The notes beneath the pieces are model-generated. The model made no database searches. It had not been told where the DNA came from and saw only the letters and a program-made list of their open reading frames with translations. This document shows, piece after piece, positions 7,514-15,613 of a stretch of DNA of 28,380 nt. The translations under genes were made by a program, and so were the position numbers. The DNA is from a virus, in the IMG/VR virus record IMGVR_UViG_3300024255_000114, positions 1-28,380 of that record. One strand, written 5' to 3'. How positions within the stretch are numbered: position 1 is the first letter of the stretch; every line of letters starts with the position of its first letter.

Positions 7514-7516
7514 GAC

Positions 7517-9232
7517 TCAAATCCGCTCCACATCTACAAATATACCACTATTATCAATTTCTACCTGAATAGGAGCATCTGCTTTGATTTTTACTGGTAT
7601 GTCTATATCAGTTACTAATACTTGTAAAGTAGTAACTTCTACATCAGGTGTGATGACTGGTGCCTCATCACGAATTTTTTCTTCTGACTCTGGAACATCA
7701 AAAGCATCTGGATCTCGATCAATATTACAGTTAACTATTGGAAGTATTGACTGTTCAGTTAATCCCCCAACACCTACTCCTACTGTTGTATATTGAATAT
7801 TTGCTGGTCCTCGACTATGCCATGGAATGACATGTGTATATGTTGTCTGTGATGTCTCTTGAGAAGCTCCCAAATCAACTGTCTCTGTAGTTACATTATA
7901 ATCTAAATCTGTCATAACAATCGTTAGATTGTATGAACTAGTTGATCTTATTTGGGAATGAGTTAACGTCACATTATTACCATAATCTACCGAAAAAGGT
8001 CCAGCCAAAGAAAGTTCTGGCGCAGTCCATACTGTTAAAGTAACCTCTTCAGTAGCACTACCAGCAGGACCATTAGCATATGCAGTATATGTAGTAGTTT
8101 GTGTTGGAGCAACTTGCTGGAAGGATGAAAGATTACTATTACCAATTCCGGGTTGAATATTAATCGAAGTTGCATCTCCACTAACACTCCACGACAATTT
8201 AGATTGTGTTCCTAAAGGAATTGGATTATCAGAAAGTTCTAAAGTGATTGTAGGTGGAATATAAACAATATGTCCGATATACGCTTGATGACTGCCACCA
8301 CTATAATATAATCTTACTGTCCATGTACCAGAGACCTGTGGTTGTAAACTAATACTAGTTGTTCCCGTAACAGTATATACAGTTCCCTCTGGACTTGTTA
8401 GTGTCATCCTACTAATAAATGATGTATACGTTGTTGACCAAGAGAAGCTTACAACATCACCTCTAATTATAGGATTTCTTGATACTGTAAATGAATTAAA
8501 TGTTGGAGTAGCAAGATCATATTGAAGTGTTGCATAACCATCTCCGTAGTGATTTTGATCACCCCCTGTAGATGTTACGTATGATGATACGTAATAACTT
8601 CCTCCACCTCTGCCGCCCGTGCTTGCATATCCACCAGCACGTCTATCTGCACCCTCACGACCACCAGCACCACCCCGTGCTCCACCGCCGCCTCCACCGC
8701 CTCCACCGCCGTCAAAGCTTTGAGACGTGCCTTGACTACCAGAAGAAATACTACTCCTATAAGAAAGGAACTGCGATGAATTTCCGTTCCCACCTCTCAA
8801 ATAAGAATCAGGGTAGGATGCTCCACCGCCACCGCCACCACCTCCAGCGACAATAATATATTGTCCAGCATAAGTATCATATACTCCACTGGCAGCACCA
8901 CCACCTCCGCCGCCACCAGACCACCCCTGCGGACCAGGATTTCCTCCTCTTCCACCACTTGCTACGCCACCTGATCCACCACTCCCTCTACCAGTATTTG
9001 ACCCAGAAGATGCATTTCCACCAGATTTTCCAATATAAAAATATAGTGTTCTTGAAAAACCAGTATTATTTAATCTAAATGATTTTTTTCTTCCAGGTCC
9101 ACGAGTTCCTCCGGAATTATTTCCATCAACACCACCATTACCACCTTGAGAACCAGCAATTGTTATTCGTACATTAATAGCACGATCTGGTATTGCAACA
9201 GTATGAGTTCCTCTATAGTAAGTATTGTTCAT
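7517..9232 (-). CDS. Fibre paralogue 6: Gly-rich head, Ig-like stalk, conserved C-terminal tail, 571 aa
   Basis: Residues 1-238 are a glycine-rich domain that opens like an ALK/LTK-type Gly-rich domain: a short THTVAIP strand, then VRITIAGSQGG. It contains poly-Gly runs near 106-112, 130-137 and 175-184, a GVYD near 116-119 and the closing strand GDGYATLQYD. Three Ig-like domains follow at about 241-325, 326-402 and 403-503; the second has the LSWSVSGDA and IQPGIG pattern shared by the array. Residues 505-571 are the conserved tail, with DRDPDAFDVPE and DIDIPVKIKADAPIQVEI. The ATG overlaps the previous stop by 1 nt (TAATG), with GTGGAGC as Shine-Dalgarno. It probably acts as an adhesin-like fibre or fibre decoration. 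Its Ig stalk and tail resemble the 516-residue paralogue most. Confidence 0.85.
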   Translation of the reverse strand: MNNTYYRGTHTVAIPDRAINVRITIAGSQGGNGGVDGNNSGGTRGPGRKKSFRLNNTGFSRTLYFYIGKSGGNASSGSNTGRGSGGSGGVASGGRGGNPGPQGWSGGGGGGGAASGVYDTYAGQYIIVAGGGGGGGGASYPDSYLRGGNGNSSQFLSYRSSISSGSQGTSQSFDGGGGGGGGGGARGGAGGREGADRRAGGYASTGGRGGGSYYVSSYVTSTGGDQNHYGDGYATLQYDLATPTFNSFTVSRNPIIRGDVVSFSWSTTYTSFISRMTLTSPEGTVYTVTGTTSISLQPQVSGTWTVRLYYSGGSHQAYIGHIVYIPPTITLELSDNPIPLGTQSKLSWSVSGDATSINIQPGIGNSNLSSFQQVAPTQTTTYTAYANGPAGSATEEVTLTVWTAPELSLAGPFSVDYGNNVTLTHSQIRSTSSYNLTIVMTDLDYNVTTETVDLGASQETSQTTYTHVIPWHSRGPANIQYTTVGVGVGGLTEQSILPIVNCNIDRDPDAFDVPESEEKIRDEAPVITPDVEVTTLQVLVTDIDIPVKIKADAPIQVEIDNSGIFVDVERI

Positions 9233-10989
9233 TATAGTTGCTCCACATCTACGTATACACCACTATCATTAATTTCTACTTGAATAGGAGCATCTGCTTT
9301 GATTGCTACTGGTATATCAATATCATTAATCTGTAACGTTATGGTGCTTTGTTCTTTTGGAGAGTAAACAGGATTTTCACCTTTTATAGCATCATCTGTT
9401 TCAGGTATTATAATTACATCTGGATCCTGGTCAATGTATACATCTACACCTTCCATAGCACTTTGAGTCAAATAATTTGTAGTTCCGGATTCTTCATAAG
9501 AATATCCTACAGCATCTAAATTAAATTCAATTTTATATGGTCCCTTATCTCCCCATGGAGTTAAATTATATACTGCAGTACTATCGACAAGATCCCCAGT
9601 TTCTAACTCAACATTATATTCACTACTCTCCAAAGTTGTCCCATCAACAAAATAAAATTTAGGTCTTAAAGTTAGAGATGTTTCTACATTTGTTGCCTCA
9701 TAAGACACTGATACATCATCACCATAATTTATATCCGCAGGAACAATAATACGAACAGTTGGTGATCGTAACACTATGAGTGTAACTTCCGATTCAGAAA
9801 ATCCACCAATTACTCCATCTGCACGAAGAAAATATGTTGTTGTAGTTGTAGGAGTGACTGCGACTTCACTCACAAAATTACTTCCTCCTTGTGATAATAG
9901 TCCTGGTTCTGCTAATGCCCAATCAGCATCACCAGTAACTTCCCACTCAATAATAGCTGTCTGTCCTTCAATAATAGTATTATTTTCATTATTTTTAACA
10001 TTGATATATGTACGAGTTTCATACTCCATATATACCGATGCTCTGCCAACAGTTCCATTTTGAGCAAATGGAGCAATAGGAGGACCATTCTGATCCCCAG
10101 CAACTCCAATGAAAAGAGAAGTAGTAATATCTAATAGTCCTCTTTCGACTAAATCTGGACGATCTAAAACTCCTGTAATTTCGGCACCACCACCTCCACC
10201 TCTTCCTAACAATGCACTCCTATCACCAGTAATTGATAGACCAAAACTACGAACATAACTGTTGACAGTTCCGGAACCTTGATTTTTTCGCTTACACCAC
10301 CAGACACCAAGACTCGCTGTAGTTTTTGAACCTATTTGCCCATATCCTCTAAATGTACCACCAGCAGCAGTACTCGATGCACTTGATGTTACGTATGCAC
10401 TGTATCTATTGTTATCAAATGTATAATTAAAATTAACTTTATAGTATCGCGACCATGAATATGTTCCGCAAGGGGCATTTTGCGTCGAAGGATTCATTAT
10501 GTCTATACTAATATCAGGGCTATATTCAACCTGTCCTTGTGACCATGGAGGACTATTCCGAAAAACATGATTTACAAAAAAATTATATGTTACTTGTTTT
10601 CCTGTTCCATCACCACCATCTCCGATAAACCTATCATTAAAAGAAGTTGCTGCAGATTCTCCACCATCATTTCTTCCGCCTCCAGTACCATTTGCTAAAG
10701 TTACAGTACTACTTCCTATTAATGCCTCTGGTCTAAAATCATAATTTCCCGTTGATGCTATACCACCATTTCCTCCACCATATTTTGCACCTATACCACC
10801 ACCCTGTCCACCACCAGCTGTCATTCCTAAAAATGTAGTGTCGCCGCCATTGTTTGCGGGTGACGATTGCTCATTTAATCTAGCAATATGCTCGCCACCA
10901 CCACCAGCACCTATTAATGTAAAAACAATTCTTTTTACATTTTCCGGAACTGGTAAAATAGATACATCGCTAGTATAAGTATTTGGCAT
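9232..10989 (-). CDS. Fibre paralogue 5: split Gly-rich head, two Ig-like domains, conserved tail, 585 aa
   Basis: The head (residues 1-325) starts with VKRIVFTLIGAGGGG. It has Gly-rich patches at about 58-77 and 262-269, separated by a non-Gly insert (about 130-250) with aromatic strands and two cysteines (C174, C232), and closes with GRASVYMEYE. This looks like the same Gly-rich fold carrying an inserted beta domain. Only two Ig-like domains follow, at about 326-407 and 408-518, so the first Ig of the other paralogues is absent. The tail (519-585) has IDQDPDVIIIPE and DIDIPVAIKADAPIQVEI. It starts 1 nt after the 458-residue gene ends and overlaps the 571-residue gene by 1 nt. Its last codons (GTG GAG CAA) supply the next gene's Shine-Dalgarno. 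Confidence 0.85.
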   Translation of the reverse strand: MPNTYTSDVSILPVPENVKRIVFTLIGAGGGGEHIARLNEQSSPANNGGDTTFLGMTAGGGQGGGIGAKYGGGNGGIASTGNYDFRPEALIGSSTVTLANGTGGGRNDGGESAATSFNDRFIGDGGDGTGKQVTYNFFVNHVFRNSPPWSQGQVEYSPDISIDIMNPSTQNAPCGTYSWSRYYKVNFNYTFDNNRYSAYVTSSASSTAAGGTFRGYGQIGSKTTASLGVWWCKRKNQGSGTVNSYVRSFGLSITGDRSALLGRGGGGGAEITGVLDRPDLVERGLLDITTSLFIGVAGDQNGPPIAPFAQNGTVGRASVYMEYETRTYINVKNNENNTIIEGQTAIIEWEVTGDADWALAEPGLLSQGGSNFVSEVAVTPTTTTTYFLRADGVIGGFSESEVTLIVLRSPTVRIIVPADINYGDDVSVSYEATNVETSLTLRPKFYFVDGTTLESSEYNVELETGDLVDSTAVYNLTPWGDKGPYKIEFNLDAVGYSYEESGTTNYLTQSAMEGVDVYIDQDPDVIIIPETDDAIKGENPVYSPKEQSTITLQINDIDIPVAIKADAPIQVEINDSGVYVDVEQL

Positions 10990-10990
10990 A

Positions 10991-12367
10991 TTAGATCGGT
11001 CTTACATCTTGGTAATTACCACTATCATCAATTTCTACCTTAATTGGAGAATCAGCTTTAATTTCCACTGGTATATCTATATCATTAATCAATAATCCAT
11101 TAGTATTTAATTGGTCACCAGGAGTAAAAACTGGTTGTTCGTTTTTTATCTTACCTTCAGACTCCGGAATCGCTATTTGATCTGGTTCTTGATCAATATC
11201 TACATTAATAATTATGTTATCCGTATCTTTTTGCTCTCCATATCCTTCAACATTCGCAATATATGCTATTTGTGATGGTCCTCTATCATCCCAAGGTGGA
11301 GTATCTATAAATTCATCATCCAGATCATCACCAGTAGGTAATTCTATCTCTTGTCCGATTGTTTCTATTCCATCAAGAGAGTAATAATATGGTGTTACCA
11401 TAAATTCTGTCGGAATATTTTCACCCTTATATTGTACAGTAACATCCTCTCCATAATTAACCCTTTGAGGACCAATTAATTCTATAGAGGGAGAAGGATA
11501 TACAATTAATTCAATTTCATCAGTATCTTCTCCTGCTATAGAATGACTTGCCTTTGCAGTATATATTGTTGTAACTGTGGGGCTAACTGTTTCAAAGGAT
11601 GCAATATTAGTATTACCAATTCCAGGTTGAATATTCAGCGTAGTAGCATCACCAGTAATAGTCCAAGATAATTCAGATGATTGTCCTTCGTTAATTGGGT
11701 TCTCTGATAACTTTAATGTTATATTAGGCTTATCATAAACGGTTACATATTTAACAGTACTGATTGCTTGTCCACCCGCATTAGTAGCTTTCACCGTGTA
11801 TGAGGTCTCACCAGTTATATTGGAAGCTGGTGATATAACTACAGTTCCACTATTAGCATATAAATTTTTGATACTAACATTGTTTTGTGTTACAATGCGA
11901 CCATAGACAGGAATTGTTGATGATATAGAATATGTAAGGTTGAAAGAAGTAGTGCCTGGTCTAACAATAGAAGTTTTATTTGTTGAAATAGAAATTGTTG
12001 GTTTGGCATAACTACATACAGTTGATAAGGCATTTCCTGGTGTCGCATTAGGAACATAATTAGTGGCTCTATAGTCAGTGCATCCATAAACAATAGGTGG
12101 CGGACATCCCCCTGAACTCAATCCATTATAAGCACCTGACTCTGCCATGCTGGTACTAGCTACCATTGAAGTATAACTTGAGTAGTTACCAGTTGCCCAT
12201 AAGCTTTCATGATAACTTACTCCTCCCGGTTCAGCATATCTACCAAAAAGAACTTTATATGCATTTGAAATACCAGATCTGACAGAATTACCATCAGGAA
12301 AGTACATCACTATTGATGTACAGGAACCGGAGGAATTTGAATAGTAATGACCTAATTTATATCCCAT
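10991..12367 (-). CDS. Fibre paralogue 4: DUF4214-like head, Cys-loop repeat, Ig-like stalk, conserved tail, 458 aa
   Basis: The shortest paralogue. Residues 35-80 (YKVLFGRYAEPGGVSYHESL, later STSMAESGAY) match the DUF4214 pattern YxxLLGRxxDPxGxxYW...SxE, a small helical domain common in secreted and surface proteins. Residues 94-119 are one copy of a GCTDxxAxNYxPxA...C motif, also seen twice in the neighbouring gene. Three Ig-like domains span about 122-211, 212-290 and 291-389. The second carries LSWTITGDA and IQPGIGNTN. Residues 390-458 are the conserved tail with DIDQEPDQIAIPE and DIDIPVEIKADSPIKVEI. The ATG overlaps the 516-residue gene's stop by 1 nt, with TGGAG as Shine-Dalgarno. The head replaces the Gly-rich domain of other paralogues, which points to module exchange. 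Confidence 0.85.
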   Translation of the reverse strand: MGYKLGHYYSNSSGSCTSIVMYFPDGNSVRSGISNAYKVLFGRYAEPGGVSYHESLWATGNYSSYTSMVASTSMAESGAYNGLSSGGCPPPIVYGCTDYRATNYVPNATPGNALSTVCSYAKPTISISTNKTSIVRPGTTSFNLTYSISSTIPVYGRIVTQNNVSIKNLYANSGTVVISPASNITGETSYTVKATNAGGQAISTVKYVTVYDKPNITLKLSENPINEGQSSELSWTITGDATTLNIQPGIGNTNIASFETVSPTVTTIYTAKASHSIAGEDTDEIELIVYPSPSIELIGPQRVNYGEDVTVQYKGENIPTEFMVTPYYYSLDGIETIGQEIELPTGDDLDDEFIDTPPWDDRGPSQIAYIANVEGYGEQKDTDNIIINVDIDQEPDQIAIPESEGKIKNEQPVFTPGDQLNTNGLLINDIDIPVEIKADSPIKVEIDDSGNYQDVRPI

Positions 12368-13917
12368 TAAATTTGCTCCACATCTACAAATGTACCACTA
12401 TTATCTATCTCAACTTGAATTGGTGCGTCTGCTTTAATAGCTACAGGAATATCTACATCATTAATGACAATTTGCATAGAAGTAACCTCTACATCAGGTG
12501 TAATAACTGGTTGCTGATTACGAATTAATTCATCTGACTCTGGAATATCTATTTCATCTGGGCTTTGATCAATATCAATAAAGACAATAAGAGGATCAGA
12601 ATCAGTCAAACCACCTTCAGACTGTCCAAATAAAGTTAGATCTATTGTACGGGGTCCACGAAGTGTATATGTTGGTATATAAGTATATGTTCCTGTTTCA
12701 GATTCACTCGCCCCTAAATCAATAGTTTCCGTGGTACTGTTATTATCTAAATCAGTAGTGCTAACTTGCAATTCAAATGTGTCGTTAGCGTTTTCTTGTT
12801 CATAAGTTATTGTAATCGAATCTCCATAATTTACACGCAAAGGTCCATTTATCGTCACTTCTGGTGGTTGTAATACTACGATCTCAATTTCTGCACTATC
12901 TTGACCACCAAGTCCAGATGCTGATATTGTATATTTGGTAGTAACAGTTGGACTAACAAATTCAAATGAAACTAAATTAGTACTTCCAATTCCTGGTTGT
13001 ACGTTTACTACGGAAGCATCACCAGTAACAGTCCATTCTAATTTAGTAGATTGTCCCAGAATAATAAGTTCACTTTCTGCTGTAAATGTTATCTGTGGAG
13101 GAATATAAACGATCAACGGTTTTGTTACGCTGTTGGTGGTGTATCCATAATAAGATCCACTTAAAGTATAGCTCTTACTGTTTTGTGGAGTAATAGTTGT
13201 ATCACCACTAACACTTACAGAACCAACATCCGTCAAAGATGTTGATGTTGAATAACTCGTAGACCATGTAAGAGTTACAGATTCTCCTCTAATAATTGCT
13301 GATGGAGAAATAGTTAAGTTAAGAATTGGTGTTGGATATGAACATCCACTATTAATATTAGCACTTGGATTATAGTTAGATGCTAAACGATCCATACACC
13401 CATAGACATTATATGTACACCCAGAGCTGACTTGATTTGCATATGGATTGTAGTTATTAGCACGGGAGTCTTTACAACCATATACAAATACAGGAGAATA
13501 CCACGCAACACCTTTAGATTCGTATCCCGATGGCGCAGAATTACTAGTCTTAAACTTATGATCTACAACTGAAGGATTATAAAATTTATAAACTGCTACA
13601 CGATATGCTCCAGGACCAGTATATGCATAACCAATAACACCTTCATAAACATAACCAGCAGGAGTGCCGGAACTAGTTTTGTAAAAGTGATTATATTGAG
13701 TTGGATTCCAATATCGATATACAGGTGCAACAGCCCCAACGATTCCAGGAACGCTACCAGACATAAAAAGATTCCAAACACCAGTGGATACAGCACTATA
13801 TGCAGTGATTGCTTCGCCACCAGAGTTTGAAGTATAGAAAGTATCCGCTCTAAAATAACCAGGATTGAAAGTAGCGTAAAAAGAATCGAATGTATGTAAA
13901 TTACCTGAAGCTCCCAT
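12367..13917 (-). CDS. Fibre paralogue 3: DUF5648-like head, two Cys-loop repeats, Ig-like stalk, conserved tail, 516 aa
   Basis: Residues 64-142 are two rounds of a DUF5648-like repeat: VYRYWNPTQYNHFYKTSSG...GYVYEGVIGYAY, then VYKFYNPSVVDHKFKTSNS...GYESKGVAWY. In bacteria this repeat is found on secreted hydrolases and surface proteins. Two GCxDxxAxNYNPxA...GC motifs follow, at 147-167 and 173-192. Ig-like domains are at about 198-271, 272-349 and 350-448, and the conserved tail at 449-516 carries DIDQSPDEIDIPE and DVDIPVAIKADAPIQVEI. AGGGAG lies 8 nt before the ATG. There is a 2-nt gap from the preceding paralogue and a 1-nt overlap with the next. Stalk and tail are closest to the 571-residue paralogue, although the heads are unrelated. 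Confidence 0.87.
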   Translation of the reverse strand: MGASGNLHTFDSFYATFNPGYFRADTFYTSNSGGEAITAYSAVSTGVWNLFMSGSVPGIVGAVAPVYRYWNPTQYNHFYKTSSGTPAGYVYEGVIGYAYTGPGAYRVAVYKFYNPSVVDHKFKTSNSAPSGYESKGVAWYSPVFVYGCKDSRANNYNPYANQVSSGCTYNVYGCMDRLASNYNPSANINSGCSYPTPILNLTISPSAIIRGESVTLTWSTSYSTSTSLTDVGSVSVSGDTTITPQNSKSYTLSGSYYGYTTNSVTKPLIVYIPPQITFTAESELIILGQSTKLEWTVTGDASVVNVQPGIGSTNLVSFEFVSPTVTTKYTISASGLGGQDSAEIEIVVLQPPEVTINGPLRVNYGDSITITYEQENANDTFELQVSTTDLDNNSTTETIDLGASESETGTYTYIPTYTLRGPRTIDLTLFGQSEGGLTDSDPLIVFIDIDQSPDEIDIPESDELIRNQQPVITPDVEVTSMQIVINDVDIPVAIKADAPIQVEIDNSGTFVDVEQI

Positions 13918-13919
13918 GT

Positions 13920-15611
13920 CTATATCTCCCTAATATCTACATAAATTCCACTGTCACCAATTTCAACCTGAATAGGAGAATCAGCTTTGATCTCCACTGG
14001 TATATCTATATCTCTAACAGTTAGAGTAATTGTAGTATCTTCTCCAGGACTAATAATAGGATTTTCGCCTATAATGGCATCTTCAATTTCTGGAATAACT
14101 ATTGCATCTGGTTCTTGATCAATATCAATATTAACAGTAGTAAAGCTTTCTGACTGTAATCCTCCTTCACCAATTGCATACAACTCATATTCAATGCTAG
14201 ATGGTCCGATATCGTTGTATGCAACTTCATGATCAAAATTTTGATCTATGATATCAGTGCCAGAAACTTCAAATTCTTTAATTAGTTGATAATCAGTAAA
14301 AGTCCCATCAATATAATAATATTTTGCTAATAACTGAAGAGATTGTGTTGCCTGTTGAGACTGACAAATTACAATAACATCTTCTCCATAATTAACCTTT
14401 TCAGGACCAATCAAATTTGTTACTGGCGGTTGAATTACAGTTATAGTAACTTCATCCGATCCTGTTCCCGCAATAGGATGAGACGCAGTTAATGTATATG
14501 TTGTAGATACAGTTGGAGATACTTGTATTCCTGGAGAACCTCCACTAATATTGACAAGACCAATTCCAGCACTCATAGATGCTACAGAAGCATCACCAGT
14601 GATAACCCACGAAATAAACGTAGATTGTCCCAAAATAATAGTTTCATCTGTAGCTGGTGTACTTAAAGTAACTTCTGGCGGAATCAAAACATCAACCACT
14701 TTAGTCAATGTTGCAGTTTCCCCAGGTCCGACAGCAGTTAAGGTGTATGATGAATCATTTTGAGGAGAAATATCAAATTCATCCTCAAAAGGTAAATTTG
14801 ATCCTATAAGATCAATACTTACGCTATTCACAAAACCAGTGACCTTATAACGTAATTCTGCTGTGTCTCCTCTAACAAATTGTTGCGGTATAATTGTAAA
14901 ATATTGAATAACTGGTGGAGCATAATCAAAAGAACAAACAAAAAATCCATCACCATTATTTGAATATCCACTATTATTAGTCCATCGATAATAATTGGTA
15001 TTGGAATACCAAGCAGAGTTACCACCAATACCAGCATATCCATTAGTTGTTGATGTACCACCGGCATCACCAGCGCCACCAGAATCAGAACCTCCTCCAC
15101 CACCTCCACGATGCCCTGCAGGAGCATTACCACCAGATCTTCCACTAAACCCACTTTGCGTACCGCCGCCACCAATACCGCGACCAGCAGTATAATATCC
15201 AGAACTACCAGTATCATTATCATTTTTACCAGCGCCGCCACCGCCGCCAACAATAACAGTATATCTACCCAATCCACTATCATAAACGCCAGAAGCTCCA
15301 CCACCGCCACCACCAGACCGGTGACCATTGCCACCACTTGCAATCCCGGAAGATCCGCCAGATCCACCAGGATTATTTGGTCCGTATCCTTTAGCTCCCT
15401 GACCACCAAGATAGAAAGTTAACGTATATGCAGTATTTCTGGTGACTAATCTAAAATCGCCAGATCTACCAAAACCACCACGCGAATGATTCCATGTAGT
15501 AGATTGAGATCCTCCACCTGATGCAGCTCCTACACTAAATCTTACGTTTGTAGAGTATTCCGGAATGTCTACTTGAAAACTTCCGTATCTATTGCCTGAA
15601 CTAGTTGGCAT
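13920..15611 (-). CDS. Fibre paralogue 2: Gly-rich head, Ig-like stalk, conserved C-terminal tail, 563 aa
   Basis: Residues 1-230 form a Gly-rich domain close in plan to that of the 571-residue paralogue. An initial beta strand (GSFQVDIP, VRFSVGAASGGG) is followed by GGSGGSSGIASGG, poly-Gly then ASGVYD at 106-111, VIVGGGGG at 119-126, another Gly block near 169-174 and the final strand NGDGFFVCSFDY. Ig-like domains lie at about 233-309, 310-392 and 393-496. The tail (497-563) has DIDQEPDAIVIPE and DIDIPVEIKADSPIQVEI. The last third is strongly similar in DNA to the 531-residue gene, suggesting recent duplication or gene conversion. It follows that gene with a 2-nt gap. Probable host-surface-binding fibre component. 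Confidence 0.85.
   Translation of the reverse strand: MPTSSGNRYGSFQVDIPEYSTNVRFSVGAASGGGSQSTTWNHSRGGFGRSGDFRLVTRNTAYTLTFYLGGQGAKGYGPNNPGGSGGSSGIASGGNGHRSGGGGGGASGVYDSGLGRYTVIVGGGGGAGKNDNDTGSSGYYTAGRGIGGGGTQSGFSGRSGGNAPAGHRGGGGGGSDSGGAGDAGGTSTTNGYAGIGGNSAWYSNTNYYRWTNNSGYSNNGDGFFVCSFDYAPPVIQYFTIIPQQFVRGDTAELRYKVTGFVNSVSIDLIGSNLPFEDEFDISPQNDSSYTLTAVGPGETATLTKVVDVLIPPEVTLSTPATDETIILGQSTFISWVITGDASVASMSAGIGLVNISGGSPGIQVSPTVSTTYTLTASHPIAGTGSDEVTITVIQPPVTNLIGPEKVNYGEDVIVICQSQQATQSLQLLAKYYYIDGTFTDYQLIKEFEVSGTDIIDQNFDHEVAYNDIGPSSIEYELYAIGEGGLQSESFTTVNIDIDQEPDAIVIPEIEDAIIGENPIISPGEDTTITLTVRDIDIPVEIKADSPIQVEIGDSGIYVDIREI
13970..14096. repeat. Near-identical DNA repeat, copy A (tail of the 563-aa gene)
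   Basis: This stretch matches 15664-15790 with few mismatches in its first 85 nt, most at third codon positions. It includes an unbroken run of about 39 identical bases. It encodes part of the conserved C-terminal tail (IPE...ISPGEDTTITLT...DIDIPVEIKADSPIQ). Identity at this level between tandem genes suggests a recent duplication or ongoing gene conversion. Confidence 0.75.
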
Positions 15612-15613
15612 AA

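Noticed and set aside
8572-8856. Plus-strand open frame rich in His, Arg and Leu
   Set aside because: Antisense to the Gly-rich head of the 571-aa protein; low-complexity by-product.
13584-13592. TATAAATT on the minus strand
   Set aside because: Well inside the 516-aa gene, far from any start codon, one mismatch; likely chance.
15111-15422. Plus-strand open frame of 103 codons rich in Thr, Ser, Ala and Ile
   Set aside because: It is antisense to the poly-Gly coding tract and owes its openness to the triplet repeat; no Shine-Dalgarno and no sensible protein composition.
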